Counted from the first letter of the stretch, positions 8,829-16,571 are shown. The stretch: 64,000 nucleotides of DNA from Achromobacter pestifer (GCF_902859625.1 NZ_CADIJX010000010.1:62001-126000); one strand, 5' to 3'. Notes: generated by a model from the letters alone, not told the origin. Translations and numbers: made by a program.

Positions 8829-8856
8829 AAAAAAAGGCGCGCAGAGATTGCGCACC
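8829..8856 (-). terminator. Terminator of nrtR nested inside the nadC 5' region
   Basis: On the minus strand an eight-pair stem (GGTGCGCA with TGCGCGCC, one G-T pair) and a five-base loop are followed by seven T residues. It would end the nrtR transcript. The nadC start point predicted from the promoter at 8861-8889 falls at the foot of this hairpin, so nadC mRNA may begin with the stem. Confidence 0.7.
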
Positions 8857-8858
8857 AT

Positions 8859-8879
8859 TTATGCTAAAGACGAGCATAA
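8859..8879 (-). promoter_or_regulatory. NrtR-like operator on the nadC promoter
   Basis: A perfect 21-base palindrome, TTATGCT-N7-AGCATAA. It overlaps the -10 element and most of the spacer of the nadC promoter, a position suited to repression. NrtR proteins bind palindromes of about 21 bases near NAD genes, and nrtR is the adjacent gene. The assignment to NrtR is inference. Confidence 0.65.
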
Positions 8880-8889
8880 GCCTTGTCAA
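8861..8889 (-). promoter_or_regulatory. sigma70-type promoter of nadC
   Basis: On the minus strand TTGACA (8889-8884), a 17-base spacer and TAGCAT (8866-8861). The -35 is a perfect consensus. It lies directly after the nrtR stop codon, so nadC-Bug can be transcribed apart from nrtR. Confidence 0.75.
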
Positions 8890-8892
8890 GCG

Positions 8893-9936
8893 TCAAAGTG
8901 CACGCGACAGCGGCAATTTGCTACCCGCTATCGCGCGCTCCAGCAGCACATCACGGCGGAAGCGGAACAGTTTGGCCGGCCGGCCGGCAGTGCCCGTGGC
9001 CATCTCGCCTGTTTCTTCCACCAGTGCCTGCTGTTCAATCAGGCGGCGGAAATTCTGCTTGTGCAGCCCTCGCCCCGCCAGCGCTTCCACCGCCAGCTGC
9101 AATTGCAGCAAAGTGAATTGCGCAGGCATCAATTCAAAGACAACGGGCCGATACTTGATCTTGGCGCGCAACCGGGCAATGCCCGTGGCCAGGATGCGGC
9201 GATGGTCATGACGCATCGGCTCGCCCGGCAACCCCGCACGATGGGTGCCGCCCCGCCGCTCGGCCTCGGGTACCAGCCCGGCCTCGAACAGCAATTCGTA
9301 GCGTTGCAACACCATGTCTTCGTTCCAGGCGGATCCCTCCAGCCCGAAGGTGATGGCCGCGCGCTGATGGCGGCGTGCGCGCACGGCTGGGTCGGCGCTG
9401 TCGTCGCACCACGACACCAGTCGCGGCACGATCAGTTCCTCGACCATGGCCGATGAGTCGGCACGCCGGTCTTCCCAGGGGAAATAGCGATACCAGTCCT
9501 GCCAGCCCACCTGCGCCACACCGGTCTCGCCGGCTTCGCGGGTCAGGCCCAGATAACTGACCGACATGACGCGCGCGCCCGATTCGTCGGAACGGTCACC
9601 ATCCGCGAAGGTGTAGAGCTGTTCGACATAACCCAGCGGATGATGCGTCTGCGTTTCAACCCAGGCGCGCAAACCGGCTTGCAAGGACCGGTGCGACAAC
9701 TCGAACGGCCCCGCCGGCAACGCCCTGGCATCATCCGTCGTCAGCACGCGCGGCTCGCCGTTGGTCACGGCGACAAGCACCGCAACGAGTTCAGCATGGA
9801 CGGAGCGTTCAACGGATTCGGTCAAGTTTGGCTTGGCTCTGCAAAGAAGGGATGGAAGAAGATGGGCACGCGGGATCGCCGCGCGCGCAAGGCGAACCGA
9901 ATTATAAGGTTCTGTCCCTGCAACAGCCCCTTGCAA
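8893..9936 (-). CDS. nrtR: NrtR-type Nudix-related transcriptional regulator of NAD metabolism
   Basis: The C-terminal winged helix carries the NrtR signature (FELMPAQFTLLQLQLAVEAL, then GLHKQNFRRLIEQQALVEET). The N-terminal part is a Nudix-like domain whose catalytic box is degraded, as in NrtR, where it senses ADP-ribose or NAD-related ligands. Proteins of this family repress NAD synthesis and salvage genes. The annotated start (TTG at 9936) is doubtful: a TATAAT at 9906-9901 suggests transcription begins downstream of it, and the TTG at 9825 (LTESVERSVHAEL) matches the expected domain start. That gives 310 residues instead of 347. It is co-directional with nadC and the Bug gene. Confidence 0.88.
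   Translation of the reverse strand: MQGAVAGTEPYNSVRLARAAIPRAHLLPSLLCRAKPNLTESVERSVHAELVAVLVAVTNGEPRVLTTDDARALPAGPFELSHRSLQAGLRAWVETQTHHPLGYVEQLYTFADGDRSDESGARVMSVSYLGLTREAGETGVAQVGWQDWYRYFPWEDRRADSSAMVEELIVPRLVSWCDDSADPAVRARRHQRAAITFGLEGSAWNEDMVLQRYELLFEAGLVPEAERRGGTHRAGLPGEPMRHDHRRILATGIARLRAKIKYRPVVFELMPAQFTLLQLQLAVEALAGRGLHKQNFRRLIEQQALVEETGEMATGTAGRPAKLFRFRRDVLLERAIAGSKLPLSRAL
9894..9912 (-). promoter_or_regulatory. Palindrome around a -10 element before nrtR
   Basis: GAACC-N9-GGTTC encloses a perfect TATAAT on the minus strand (9906-9901). No good -35 is found at 16-18 bases. The arms differ from the ATGCT/AGCAT operators, so a different regulator would be implied. Confidence 0.35.
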
Positions 9937-10039
9937 ACGTGACAGGCCCAGCCGCCACGGAGACGGCTCAACGGCCTAAGATGGAACTTGAATCCAGGCG
10001 CGTCGCCATCCTGGGACGCCCGCTAGCGGAGTCGTCAAC

Positions 10040-10270
10040 ATGTTGAAAACCGCCCCAGAAACCCCCGCCGAAAAGCCGGCCGCCGGCGAGGAAAAAACGC
10101 AGCCCGTCGATCCCCGCAAAGGCACCGGCATCATGCCCATGCCCGACCAGAGCAAGATGGTAGCCGGTATGCCCCGGCGCGGACGCGCCATTGAAGAACC
10201 CGGTGACCCCGGCGTCATCACGCCCGAAGACGACGTGTTGGATACGTCTTACGAGAACCGCAAGGGATGA
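10040..10270 (+). CDS. Small acidic hypothetical protein
   Basis: A 76-residue, Pro- and Glu-rich protein with no hydrophobic segment and probably little fixed structure. The ATG has GGAG ten bases upstream, and codon use matches the neighbours, which supports a real gene. The C-terminal half has charged runs (RRGRAIEEPGDPGV, PEDDVLDTSYENRKG). I do not recognise a family. It stands alone between nrtR (divergent) and a LysR gene (convergent), and a long hairpin follows it. Confidence 0.7.
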   Translation: MLKTAPETPAEKPAAGEEKTQPVDPRKGTGIMPMPDQSKMVAGMPRRGRAIEEPGDPGVITPEDDVLDTSYENRKG

Positions 10271-10277
10271 GCCGTCC

Positions 10278-10313
10278 ACGGCAGCCGCTGCCAGCCATGG
10301 CAGGGGCTGCCGT
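10278..10313. terminator. Long hairpin between convergent genes
   Basis: Two stacked stems: ACGGCAGCC with GGCTGCCGT outside, and CTGCCA with TGGCAG inside, around a four-base loop. There is no T run. It may serve both the small protein gene and the convergent LysR gene. Confidence 0.5.
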
Positions 10314-10322
10314 GCTGCCGCC

Positions 10323-11222
10323 CTAGGCATCGAACGCGCCAAAACGCTGTTCCAGGATATCGACGAACGCCTCGGTCACTACTGACGGAGCGATCTGGGC
10401 CGGATACGCCATGCTGACCTGTACTGGCAAGCGGGGGGTGAACGGGCGAATCGCCAGCTGCCCGGAGAACACGCGCGCGATGTAGGCGTTAACCACGCCG
10501 ACCCCGCTGCCTGCCGCGGCCAGCGCGCATATCGTCGACGAATACGTGGTTTCGATTTCGCCTTGAGGCTGCACCGATCGTGCCAGCATGGCGCCACGCA
10601 ACTGCTGATGCACATCGTCGTCGGCATTGAGCACCAGCAGCCGGCGCGCGTTCAAATCCCCGATATCAACGGACTCTTGCCGCGCCAGCGGATGATCCGG
10701 CCGCATCACGCACACCGCTGAACTTCGGTGCAGCCGGCGTAGCGACAAGTTCGCGTCGTCCAGCTCGGCCGTCGTGATCACGACGTCGTAGGTGCCATGC
10801 AGCAGGCCTTCGCGCAGGTACTGGCTGCCAACCGTCTGCATGTTGATGTGCACATCCGGATAGCGCTGCAAGAACGACTCCAACGCTTCGGGCATCACGC
10901 CCAGCCCAAGCGCCGGCGTGCAAGCCAGCCGCAACACGCCCGTGCCGCTGCGCCGCATCGCGGCCACGCGGTCTTCAATGCGCTCCAACCCGGCGAAATG
11001 GCGCTTGACCGTGTCGAACAGGTCTTTCGCTTCGCGCGTGGGGCGCAGCCGCCCCCGCTCCAGATCGAACAGCTTCACGCCGCAGGCCTGCTGGGCCTGT
11101 CCCAGCAGACGGCTTACGGAAGGTTGCGTGGTGCGCAGCATGTGCGCGGCGCCCGTGGTGGTGCCTGTCAGCATCACGGCGCGAAAGGCTTCTATCTGGC
11201 GAAAGTTCAGGGGCCGGCTCAT
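10323..11222 (-). CDS. LysR-family transcriptional regulator
   Basis: A 299-residue LysR protein. The N-terminal helix-turn-helix is clear (LNFRQIEAFRAVMLTGTTTG, then TTQPSVSRLLGQ), followed by the effector-binding domain. The ATG at 11222 begins MSRPLNFRQIEAF; longer versions lack a ribosome site. It is divergent from a Bug protein gene with 150 bases between them, the normal arrangement for a LysR activator and its target. A palindrome in that gap (11245-11261) is the likely operator. The ligand is unknown. Confidence 0.95.
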   Translation of the reverse strand: MSRPLNFRQIEAFRAVMLTGTTTGAAHMLRTTQPSVSRLLGQAQQACGVKLFDLERGRLRPTREAKDLFDTVKRHFAGLERIEDRVAAMRRSGTGVLRLACTPALGLGVMPEALESFLQRYPDVHINMQTVGSQYLREGLLHGTYDVVITTAELDDANLSLRRLHRSSAVCVMRPDHPLARQESVDIGDLNARRLLVLNADDDVHQQLRGAMLARSVQPQGEIETTYSSTICALAAAGSGVGVVNAYIARVFSGQLAIRPFTPRLPVQVSMAYPAQIAPSVVTEAFVDILEQRFGAFDA

Positions 11223-11244
11223 GGGAATTCTATGAAGCGCTAGG

Positions 11245-11261
11245 TATAGCAATATTGCATA
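11245..11261. promoter_or_regulatory. Probable LysR operator
   Basis: TATAGCAATATTGCATA is close to a perfect palindrome and contains the LysR T-N11-A pattern (11247 to 11259). It lies in the divergent gap, 23 bases from the LysR start and about 110 from the Bug gene. Confidence 0.55.
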
Positions 11262-11372
11262 GCCTATGACTAAAAGAGAATTTTTCCAAATACTTGGCCC
11301 CTCCTACACTCGGTTTTCCAAGGTCGCCATCAGACGCGCCCGCCACGAGCTTCATCCGATAGGGGAAATACC

Positions 11373-12362
11373 ATGAGCCCACTCCATCCCTGGCGCCGCA
11401 TGCTGCGCAGCCTCTTCCTGACCCTGGCCGGCGCGGCACTGCCGCTGGCCGCCCACGCACAAGCCAACTACCCCGATCGCCCGCTGCGCATCGTGGTGCC
11501 CTTCACGGCCGGAGGTAGCTCCGACATCCAGGGCCGCCTGTTGGCCGAACACCTGGGAAAACTGTATGGACAGTCCGTGGTGGTGGAGAACCGCCCCGGC
11601 GCCGGCGGACATATCGGCGGCAAATTCGTCGCGGACTCCGGGCCGGACGGCTACACGCTGCTGCTGGGCTCGATCGGACTGCACGCCACCTATGGCGTGT
11701 TCAAGACGCTGAACTACCGCCCGGCGCAAGACCTGAAAGTGATCACCATCGTGGCCGAGATGCCGCACGTCGTGGTGGCCACTCCCAGCCTGCCAGCCAA
11801 TACGCTTGCCGAATTGACCGCACTGGCCAAGGCCAAGCCCGAGACCCTGCATTTCGGCTCGGCCGGTGTCGGTTCATCCGTGCACATGGTGGGCGAGCTC
11901 TACAAAATGGCGGCCCAAGCCCCCATCGTCCATATCCCGTATCGCGGAAGCTCCGCCGCGACCAACGATCTGCTCGGTGGACAGATCGAATTGCTGTTTG
12001 AGAACATCCCCACCACCATCGGCTACATCCAGGCCAACAAGCTCAAGGCGCTGGCGATCACCGGCACCACCCGCTCACCCGCCTTGCCCAACGTGCCCAC
12101 CGCCGCGGAAGCCGGGTTGCCGGGCCTGACGGTCACCTCCTGGACCACGCTGGCAGCCAGCAAGGACGTTCCCGACGCGCTGATCGAGAAGATCAGCGCC
12201 GACCTGCGCCGCGTCTATGCCGATCCGGCATTCCGCGCCGGGCTGGAAAGGCTGGGCATGACGCCCGTGGGTAATAGCCCCGCTGAAGCCCGCGACTTCG
12301 TGGAGCGCGAACGCACCCGCTGGAACCAGGTCATCGAAGCCGAACACATCACTGCCGGCTGA
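11373..12362 (+). CDS. Bug-family tripartite tricarboxylate transporter binding protein
   Basis: A 329-residue periplasmic binding protein with a cleavable signal peptide (LAGAALPLAAHAQA). Family marks are RIVVPFTAGGSSDIQGRLLA, VVVENRPGAGGHIGG and HIPYRGSSAATNDLLGGQIE. It would present a carboxylate or related small solute to a TctAB-type permease encoded elsewhere. It is divergent from the LysR gene and 77 bases upstream of a beta-propeller gene, so the three probably form one regulated unit. An internal methionine at residue 10 could be the true start, since the signal peptide would then be shorter. Confidence 0.95.
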   Translation: MSPLHPWRRMLRSLFLTLAGAALPLAAHAQANYPDRPLRIVVPFTAGGSSDIQGRLLAEHLGKLYGQSVVVENRPGAGGHIGGKFVADSGPDGYTLLLGSIGLHATYGVFKTLNYRPAQDLKVITIVAEMPHVVVATPSLPANTLAELTALAKAKPETLHFGSAGVGSSVHMVGELYKMAAQAPIVHIPYRGSSAATNDLLGGQIELLFENIPTTIGYIQANKLKALAITGTTRSPALPNVPTAAEAGLPGLTVTSWTTLAASKDVPDALIEKISADLRRVYADPAFRAGLERLGMTPVGNSPAEARDFVERERTRWNQVIEAEHITAG

Positions 12363-12439
12363 CACCGGCCCGCGCGGCCGGCCACACCGCCGCCGCGCGC
12401 TCCAACCCCGGGCACCGCCCACTTCCAAGCATTCCAACC

Positions 12440-13714
12440 ATGAACCGCATCATCGCCACGCCAGTCCCGTGCCGCCGCCTGGGCGAGCGCCCCAACCACC
12501 ACTTTTTCGGCTACTACAACAAGACCGTTTGGCATCGCAATGGCCGCTACGTGCTGGGCAACCGCACCCCGGTCATGGATGCGGTGCTGACGCCGGAGCT
12601 ACCCGCTGAAGTCGGCTATTTCGACCGCCAGGACAGCGACCGCTATCACGCAGTGGGCGCGACCACCGCGTGGAATTGGCAGATGGGTTGCCAACTGCAA
12701 TGGCTGGATGGCGCGACGTCGCCGCAGATGATCTACAACTGCCGCGACACCGAAGGCACCGGCTTCTATCCTGGCCTGCGTTCAGCCATCCACGACATCG
12801 CCACCGGCCAAACGCGCTATCTGCCCCTGCCCATCTACGTCGCCGCGCCGAACAGCCGATACGCCCTGTGCGTGGACTACCGCAGGCTCTACATCACCCA
12901 CGAAACCATTGGCTATAGCGACGCGGCGCCAGCCAACGTCGCCAATGCGCCCGCCGATGACGGGATCCACACGCTGGATCTGGCCACCGGCGCGCATCGG
13001 CTCCTGGTCAGCTACGACGGCTTGCGCAACTTTCATCCGCGCGCCTCGATGGAACGCGCAATCCACTGGGTCAGCCACATCGAAGTGAACCCGTCGTCTT
13101 CCCGCATCCTGTTCCTGCACCGCTGGACCGAACGGGTGGAAGACGAAACCTGCTTCTTGCACCGCCTGATCACAATGAACGCAGATGGCAGCGACATGCG
13201 CCTGCTGGAGTGTTCCGATCACCCGCTGCCGCAGCTGGCGGACAATTTCGACCCCTCTGCCGTCGGCACGTTCGATTACGAAAAATCCGAATATCAGATT
13301 TCGCATCCGCTTTGGCGCGATGACCGCTCCATCATTGTTTGGGGGCCTCATGCCGGCAGCATCCACTACCACCTGTATGAAGACGCGCCGGACGGCAAGG
13401 TGCAAGTCGTGGGCGATGGCGTCCTGACCGAAAACGGGCACATGAGTTTCTCACCCACCGATTCGCGCTGGCTGCTCAGCGACACCTATCCGGACGCCGC
13501 CACGCACGAACGCATTCTGTTCATCTACGACATGCAGACCGGCCAGCGCCATGCGTTGGGCAGCTTCTACGCCGACCCGGGCTTGTCCAAGGAGAACCGC
13601 TGCGACCTGCATCCGCGCTGGAGCCGCGACGGCATGCAGGTCTGCATCGATTCCGTGCACGAAGGCGAACGGCAGATGTATGTGCTGGACGTCGGCGAGA
13701 TCGTGCGCGCCTGA
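12440..13714 (+). CDS. TolB-like beta-propeller protein, oligogalacturonate-lyase-like
   Basis: A 424-residue protein without a signal peptide. Repeating segments such as GCQLQWLDGATSPQMIYN, HIEVNPSSSRILFLHRW, EYQISHPLWRDDRSIIVW, GHMSFSPTDSRWLLSDTYP and DLHPRWSRDGMQVCIDS are beta-propeller blades. The pattern resembles the cytoplasmic oligogalacturonate lyase group, in which His residues bind a metal; several His are placed at blade starts here. Whether it has lyase activity is not shown by the sequence. It follows the Bug gene on the same strand, which suggests that it acts on the imported compound. Confidence 0.75.
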   Translation: MNRIIATPVPCRRLGERPNHHFFGYYNKTVWHRNGRYVLGNRTPVMDAVLTPELPAEVGYFDRQDSDRYHAVGATTAWNWQMGCQLQWLDGATSPQMIYNCRDTEGTGFYPGLRSAIHDIATGQTRYLPLPIYVAAPNSRYALCVDYRRLYITHETIGYSDAAPANVANAPADDGIHTLDLATGAHRLLVSYDGLRNFHPRASMERAIHWVSHIEVNPSSSRILFLHRWTERVEDETCFLHRLITMNADGSDMRLLECSDHPLPQLADNFDPSAVGTFDYEKSEYQISHPLWRDDRSIIVWGPHAGSIHYHLYEDAPDGKVQVVGDGVLTENGHMSFSPTDSRWLLSDTYPDAATHERILFIYDMQTGQRHALGSFYADPGLSKENRCDLHPRWSRDGMQVCIDSVHEGERQMYVLDVGEIVRA

Positions 13715-13732
13715 CGCGGCCGCCCGTGCGGG

Positions 13733-14383
13733 CTAGCCTTCTTCCGCGATCTGGCGCAAGGCTTGTTCAAACGCTTCCGGCGGCTGCCCGCCCGACACCA
13801 GATATTGGCCATTGATGATCACCGACGGCACTGACGTGATGCCCAGCTTGCGCCATTCTTCCTCTTCCGCACGCACCTCATCGGTGTAGCGGCCAGAGGC
13901 CAGCACCTCGCGCGCGGCGGCCTCGTCCAGACCCGCCTCGCGCACGGATTGCGCCAGCACGTCCGCGTCGCTCGTATCCTGGTTCAGGTAGTGATAGGTG
14001 CGCAGCAGGCTTTTCTTCAGCGCGGTCTGCTGCGCCTGCCCTTGCAGTCCGGCCCAATGAATCAGGCGGTGCGCGTCAAAGGTGTTGAAGGATCGGTTGT
14101 CGTCGTCCATGCGCATCGGCATGTCGACGGCGGCGGCTCGTTCGCTGATGACCTTGCGGTTCGCCTGTACGCGCTCGCGGTCGTACCCGTACTTCTCCAT
14201 CAGACGTTCGATGGTGTTCTGCCCGCCACGCGGCATGTCGGGGTTCAGTTCAAACGGCTTGAAGTGCAGGTCGACTTCAGCCACGCCTTCCAGCCGGCGC
14301 ATCGCCTCCAGCAATCCGCCCAAGCCCACCGCACACCAGGGGCAGGCGACGTCGGACACGAAATCGATGTTGATCTTGGCCAT
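13733..14383 (-). CDS. DsbA-family oxidoreductase, FrnE-like
   Basis: A 216-residue cytoplasmic protein (no signal peptide) of the thioredoxin-fold DsbA/FrnE group. The active site CPWC is at residues 14-17 and the cis-proline loop is in GITSVPSVIINGQYLVSGG. An alpha-helical insert lies between them. FrnE proteins act as disulfide isomerases or in polyketide metabolism; the substrate is not known here. The ATG at 14383 starts MAKINIDFVSDVACPWC and has GGAGAAGG upstream. A 16-base inverted repeat lies 18 bases before the start. Confidence 0.92.
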   Translation of the reverse strand: MAKINIDFVSDVACPWCAVGLGGLLEAMRRLEGVAEVDLHFKPFELNPDMPRGGQNTIERLMEKYGYDRERVQANRKVISERAAAVDMPMRMDDDNRSFNTFDAHRLIHWAGLQGQAQQTALKKSLLRTYHYLNQDTSDADVLAQSVREAGLDEAAAREVLASGRYTDEVRAEEEEWRKLGITSVPSVIINGQYLVSGGQPPEAFEQALRQIAEEG

Positions 14384-14400
14384 GGCCTTCTCCGGAATGT

Positions 14401-14441
14401 CTGACCGATACGGCAGCGCCATGCACTGCCGTATCGGTCAG
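14401..14441. repeat. Perfect 16-base inverted repeat between phoX and the dsbA-like gene
   Basis: CTGACCGATACGGCAG and its exact reverse complement are separated by nine bases. It lies downstream of phoX and just upstream of the DsbA-like gene, both on the minus strand. No T run follows. It may stabilise the phoX 3' end or be an operator. Confidence 0.8.
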
Positions 14442-14500
14442 GGGAATATTGATCGATATCCCAGAGAGTAAATCAAACCTGGCGGCCAGACCGCCTCCGG

Positions 14501-16363
14501 TCAAGCACCGACCGGTTTGCCATCCTGCCGGCGCACCACCACGGTCGCCGAACGGGCATCGCCGCCACCAGCCCGCAGCGTATTCCAGGCCCTGTTGGGG
14601 TGCTGGATGTTGATGAAGAACGTCGTCAGATCCGGCGTATAGGCGATGCCGGTGATCTCGCAACCCAGCGGCCCCACCAGGAAGCGCTTGGACTCGCCCG
14701 TCTTCTGGTCGATGTAGTACATCGAGTTATTGCCGAAGATATCGGTGATGTCCGTGCCGGTTCCCGAGTCCGTCTGCACCCACAAGCGCCCCTGGGGATC
14801 CACGCGGATGCCGTCGGGACTGGAGAACTCGTCGCCCTTGATATTGCCCGTGATGTTCGACGCCGCGCCGTCGGCGGCATCCTGCCCGGCCAAGAGCAGC
14901 AGCTCCCATTCGAACGTGGTGGCCAGCGGCGAGTCGCCGCGCTCTTTCCAGCGCACGATATGGCCGTGGCGGTTGGTCACGCGCGGATTGGCGGCGCTGG
15001 TGCGACGGCGGCTGCTGTTGTTGGTCAGCGTGCAATAGACCGTCTTGTCCACGCCCACCGTGATCCATTCGGGGCGGTCCATCAACGTCGCGCCCGCCAC
15101 CCGGGCAGCCGCCTTGGTGTTGATCAACACGTCGGCCTGGCTGTTGAAGTCGATCAGCGTATTGGTGGGCACGTCGGTCGGCCGCACTTGCGTGTAGTTG
15201 CCCGGATCGATGGCGCCCACGATCAGGTTGTTCTTGCCCACCGCCAGCTCTACCCAGTTGCCGCTGCCGTCATCATTGAAGCGCGCCGCATACAGCGTAC
15301 CCTCGTCGAGCAGCGTGCTGTTGTTGGCGCGATTGGCCGGATCGTAAGGCTTGCTGGGCACGAACTTGTAGATGCAACCGGGCGTGCCATCGTCGCCCAT
15401 GTAGAACGCCACCCGGTTGTTCTCGCCGACCATGAACGCCGTGTTCTCGTGGTCGAACCGGCCCATCGCCGTGCGCTTGACCGCCGTCGAACCCGGAGTG
15501 CTCGGGTCGATCTCAACCACCCAGCCGTAGCCGTTTTCAGGTTGCGTCGGATCCCAGTAGTTGTCGGTCGTCTCTTCGCAAGTCAGGTAGGTGCCCCAGG
15601 GCGTGTTGCCGCTGGCGCAATTGTTCAGCGTGCCCACAACGGTGGCGCCCACCACCGAGGCGGCCGGGCCGCTCACGTTGTAGACCGTGTTGCCGGTGTA
15701 GCGCTTGTTGTAGCGGGAATCGGCCTTGACCGCCCACTTGCCGTCCTTGTCGCGCGCGATCTCGACGACCGACACGCCCACGTTGGACAGGTTGGTCTTC
15801 ACGGCCTCGACGGAACGATCCAGCGTATTGGCGTCGACGTTTTCGTGGTTCAGCACCAACAGGCCGCCCTGGTTCGGGTCAACGCCCTCCAGCGGATAGA
15901 AATGCATGCCGTCGTGCTGGCCGCCGGCCTGGGTCTCGGTGGCGGGATAAGACTGCGGCACGCCCAGATAGCCCGCCGAACCGATCACGCACTTGTCACC
16001 GGCCGAATACAGCACCTCTGCCACATAGCCTTCCGGCACCGTGACCGTGTCGGCCACGATCTTGTCTCCCAACGGCTTGAACGTGACGGAATAGTCCGGA
16101 CCCGGCTCGGGCGTCGGCGTGGGCGTCTCGGGCGTGGGTTGCTCCGGCGGCGCTGCCGTATCGTCATCATCGTCATCGCTGCTACAGCCGGCCAGTGCGG
16201 ACACGCCGAACACCGACAGGACGGACAAGCCAAAGCTGTTCCTCAACAACGTCCGTCGCGCAGGATTGGCGGCAATGATCTCGTCGAACATCTGGCCGGG
16301 AACAGTCACTTCCCCTCGAGCTTCACGGGAGGGCGCACGCAATTTATCTGTCAGGTAGGACAT
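14501..16363 (-). CDS. phoX: PhoX-type alkaline phosphatase (DUF839)
   Basis: A 620-residue PhoX family phosphomonoesterase, a Ca/Fe-dependent enzyme that releases phosphate from organic esters outside the cytoplasm. The N-terminus has a twin arginine (ARRTLLRNSFGLSV, Arg36-Arg37) and then a lipobox-like LAGC (Cys60), so it is probably Tat-exported and may be lipid-anchored. An Asp run and a Pro/Thr-rich linker follow. The PhoX segments GLLVLNHENV, TPWGTYLTCEETTDNYW and RFDHENTAFM are present and hold probable metal ligands. Four 11-base-spaced Pho-box repeats lie 38-77 bases upstream, so PhoB control under phosphate starvation is expected. Confidence 0.95.
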   Translation of the reverse strand: MSYLTDKLRAPSREARGEVTVPGQMFDEIIAANPARRTLLRNSFGLSVLSVFGVSALAGCSSDDDDDDTAAPPEQPTPETPTPTPEPGPDYSVTFKPLGDKIVADTVTVPEGYVAEVLYSAGDKCVIGSAGYLGVPQSYPATETQAGGQHDGMHFYPLEGVDPNQGGLLVLNHENVDANTLDRSVEAVKTNLSNVGVSVVEIARDKDGKWAVKADSRYNKRYTGNTVYNVSGPAASVVGATVVGTLNNCASGNTPWGTYLTCEETTDNYWDPTQPENGYGWVVEIDPSTPGSTAVKRTAMGRFDHENTAFMVGENNRVAFYMGDDGTPGCIYKFVPSKPYDPANRANNSTLLDEGTLYAARFNDDGSGNWVELAVGKNNLIVGAIDPGNYTQVRPTDVPTNTLIDFNSQADVLINTKAAARVAGATLMDRPEWITVGVDKTVYCTLTNNSSRRRTSAANPRVTNRHGHIVRWKERGDSPLATTFEWELLLLAGQDAADGAASNITGNIKGDEFSSPDGIRVDPQGRLWVQTDSGTGTDITDIFGNNSMYYIDQKTGESKRFLVGPLGCEITGIAYTPDLTTFFINIQHPNRAWNTLRAGGGDARSATVVVRRQDGKPVGA

Positions 16364-16400
16364 CTGGATCTCTAGGTTTGTGGACTAAACAGCAAGCAAT

Positions 16401-16440
16401 TTGTCAGCTGATTGAAAGACTGCTGACGGAAGGCTGAGAG
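16401..16440 (-). promoter_or_regulatory. Pho box (PhoB-binding repeats) upstream of phoX
   Basis: On the minus strand four 7-base units, CTCTCAG, CCGTCAG, CTTTCAA and CTGACAA, start at exact 11-base intervals. The PhoB consensus is CTGTCAT repeated with 4-base gaps. The fourth unit is the weakest. Position and target fit. Confidence 0.75.
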
Positions 16441-16571
16441 ATTACGAGGCCGATGTGACAGACGAGAGACGCTTAGATGAATTCACGCACATAGAAATGG
16501 GCCGTGGGGGTGGCTCGTGCTGTGGCTATTGGCGCCCCTCGCGGCCTTCTTGTCCCGGCGTGACAGAAAAC

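Noticed and set aside
14600..16375. A 591-codon open frame antisense to phoX
   Set aside because: Its composition is typical of a shadow frame, whereas the opposite strand encodes a full PhoX with signal and metal motifs.
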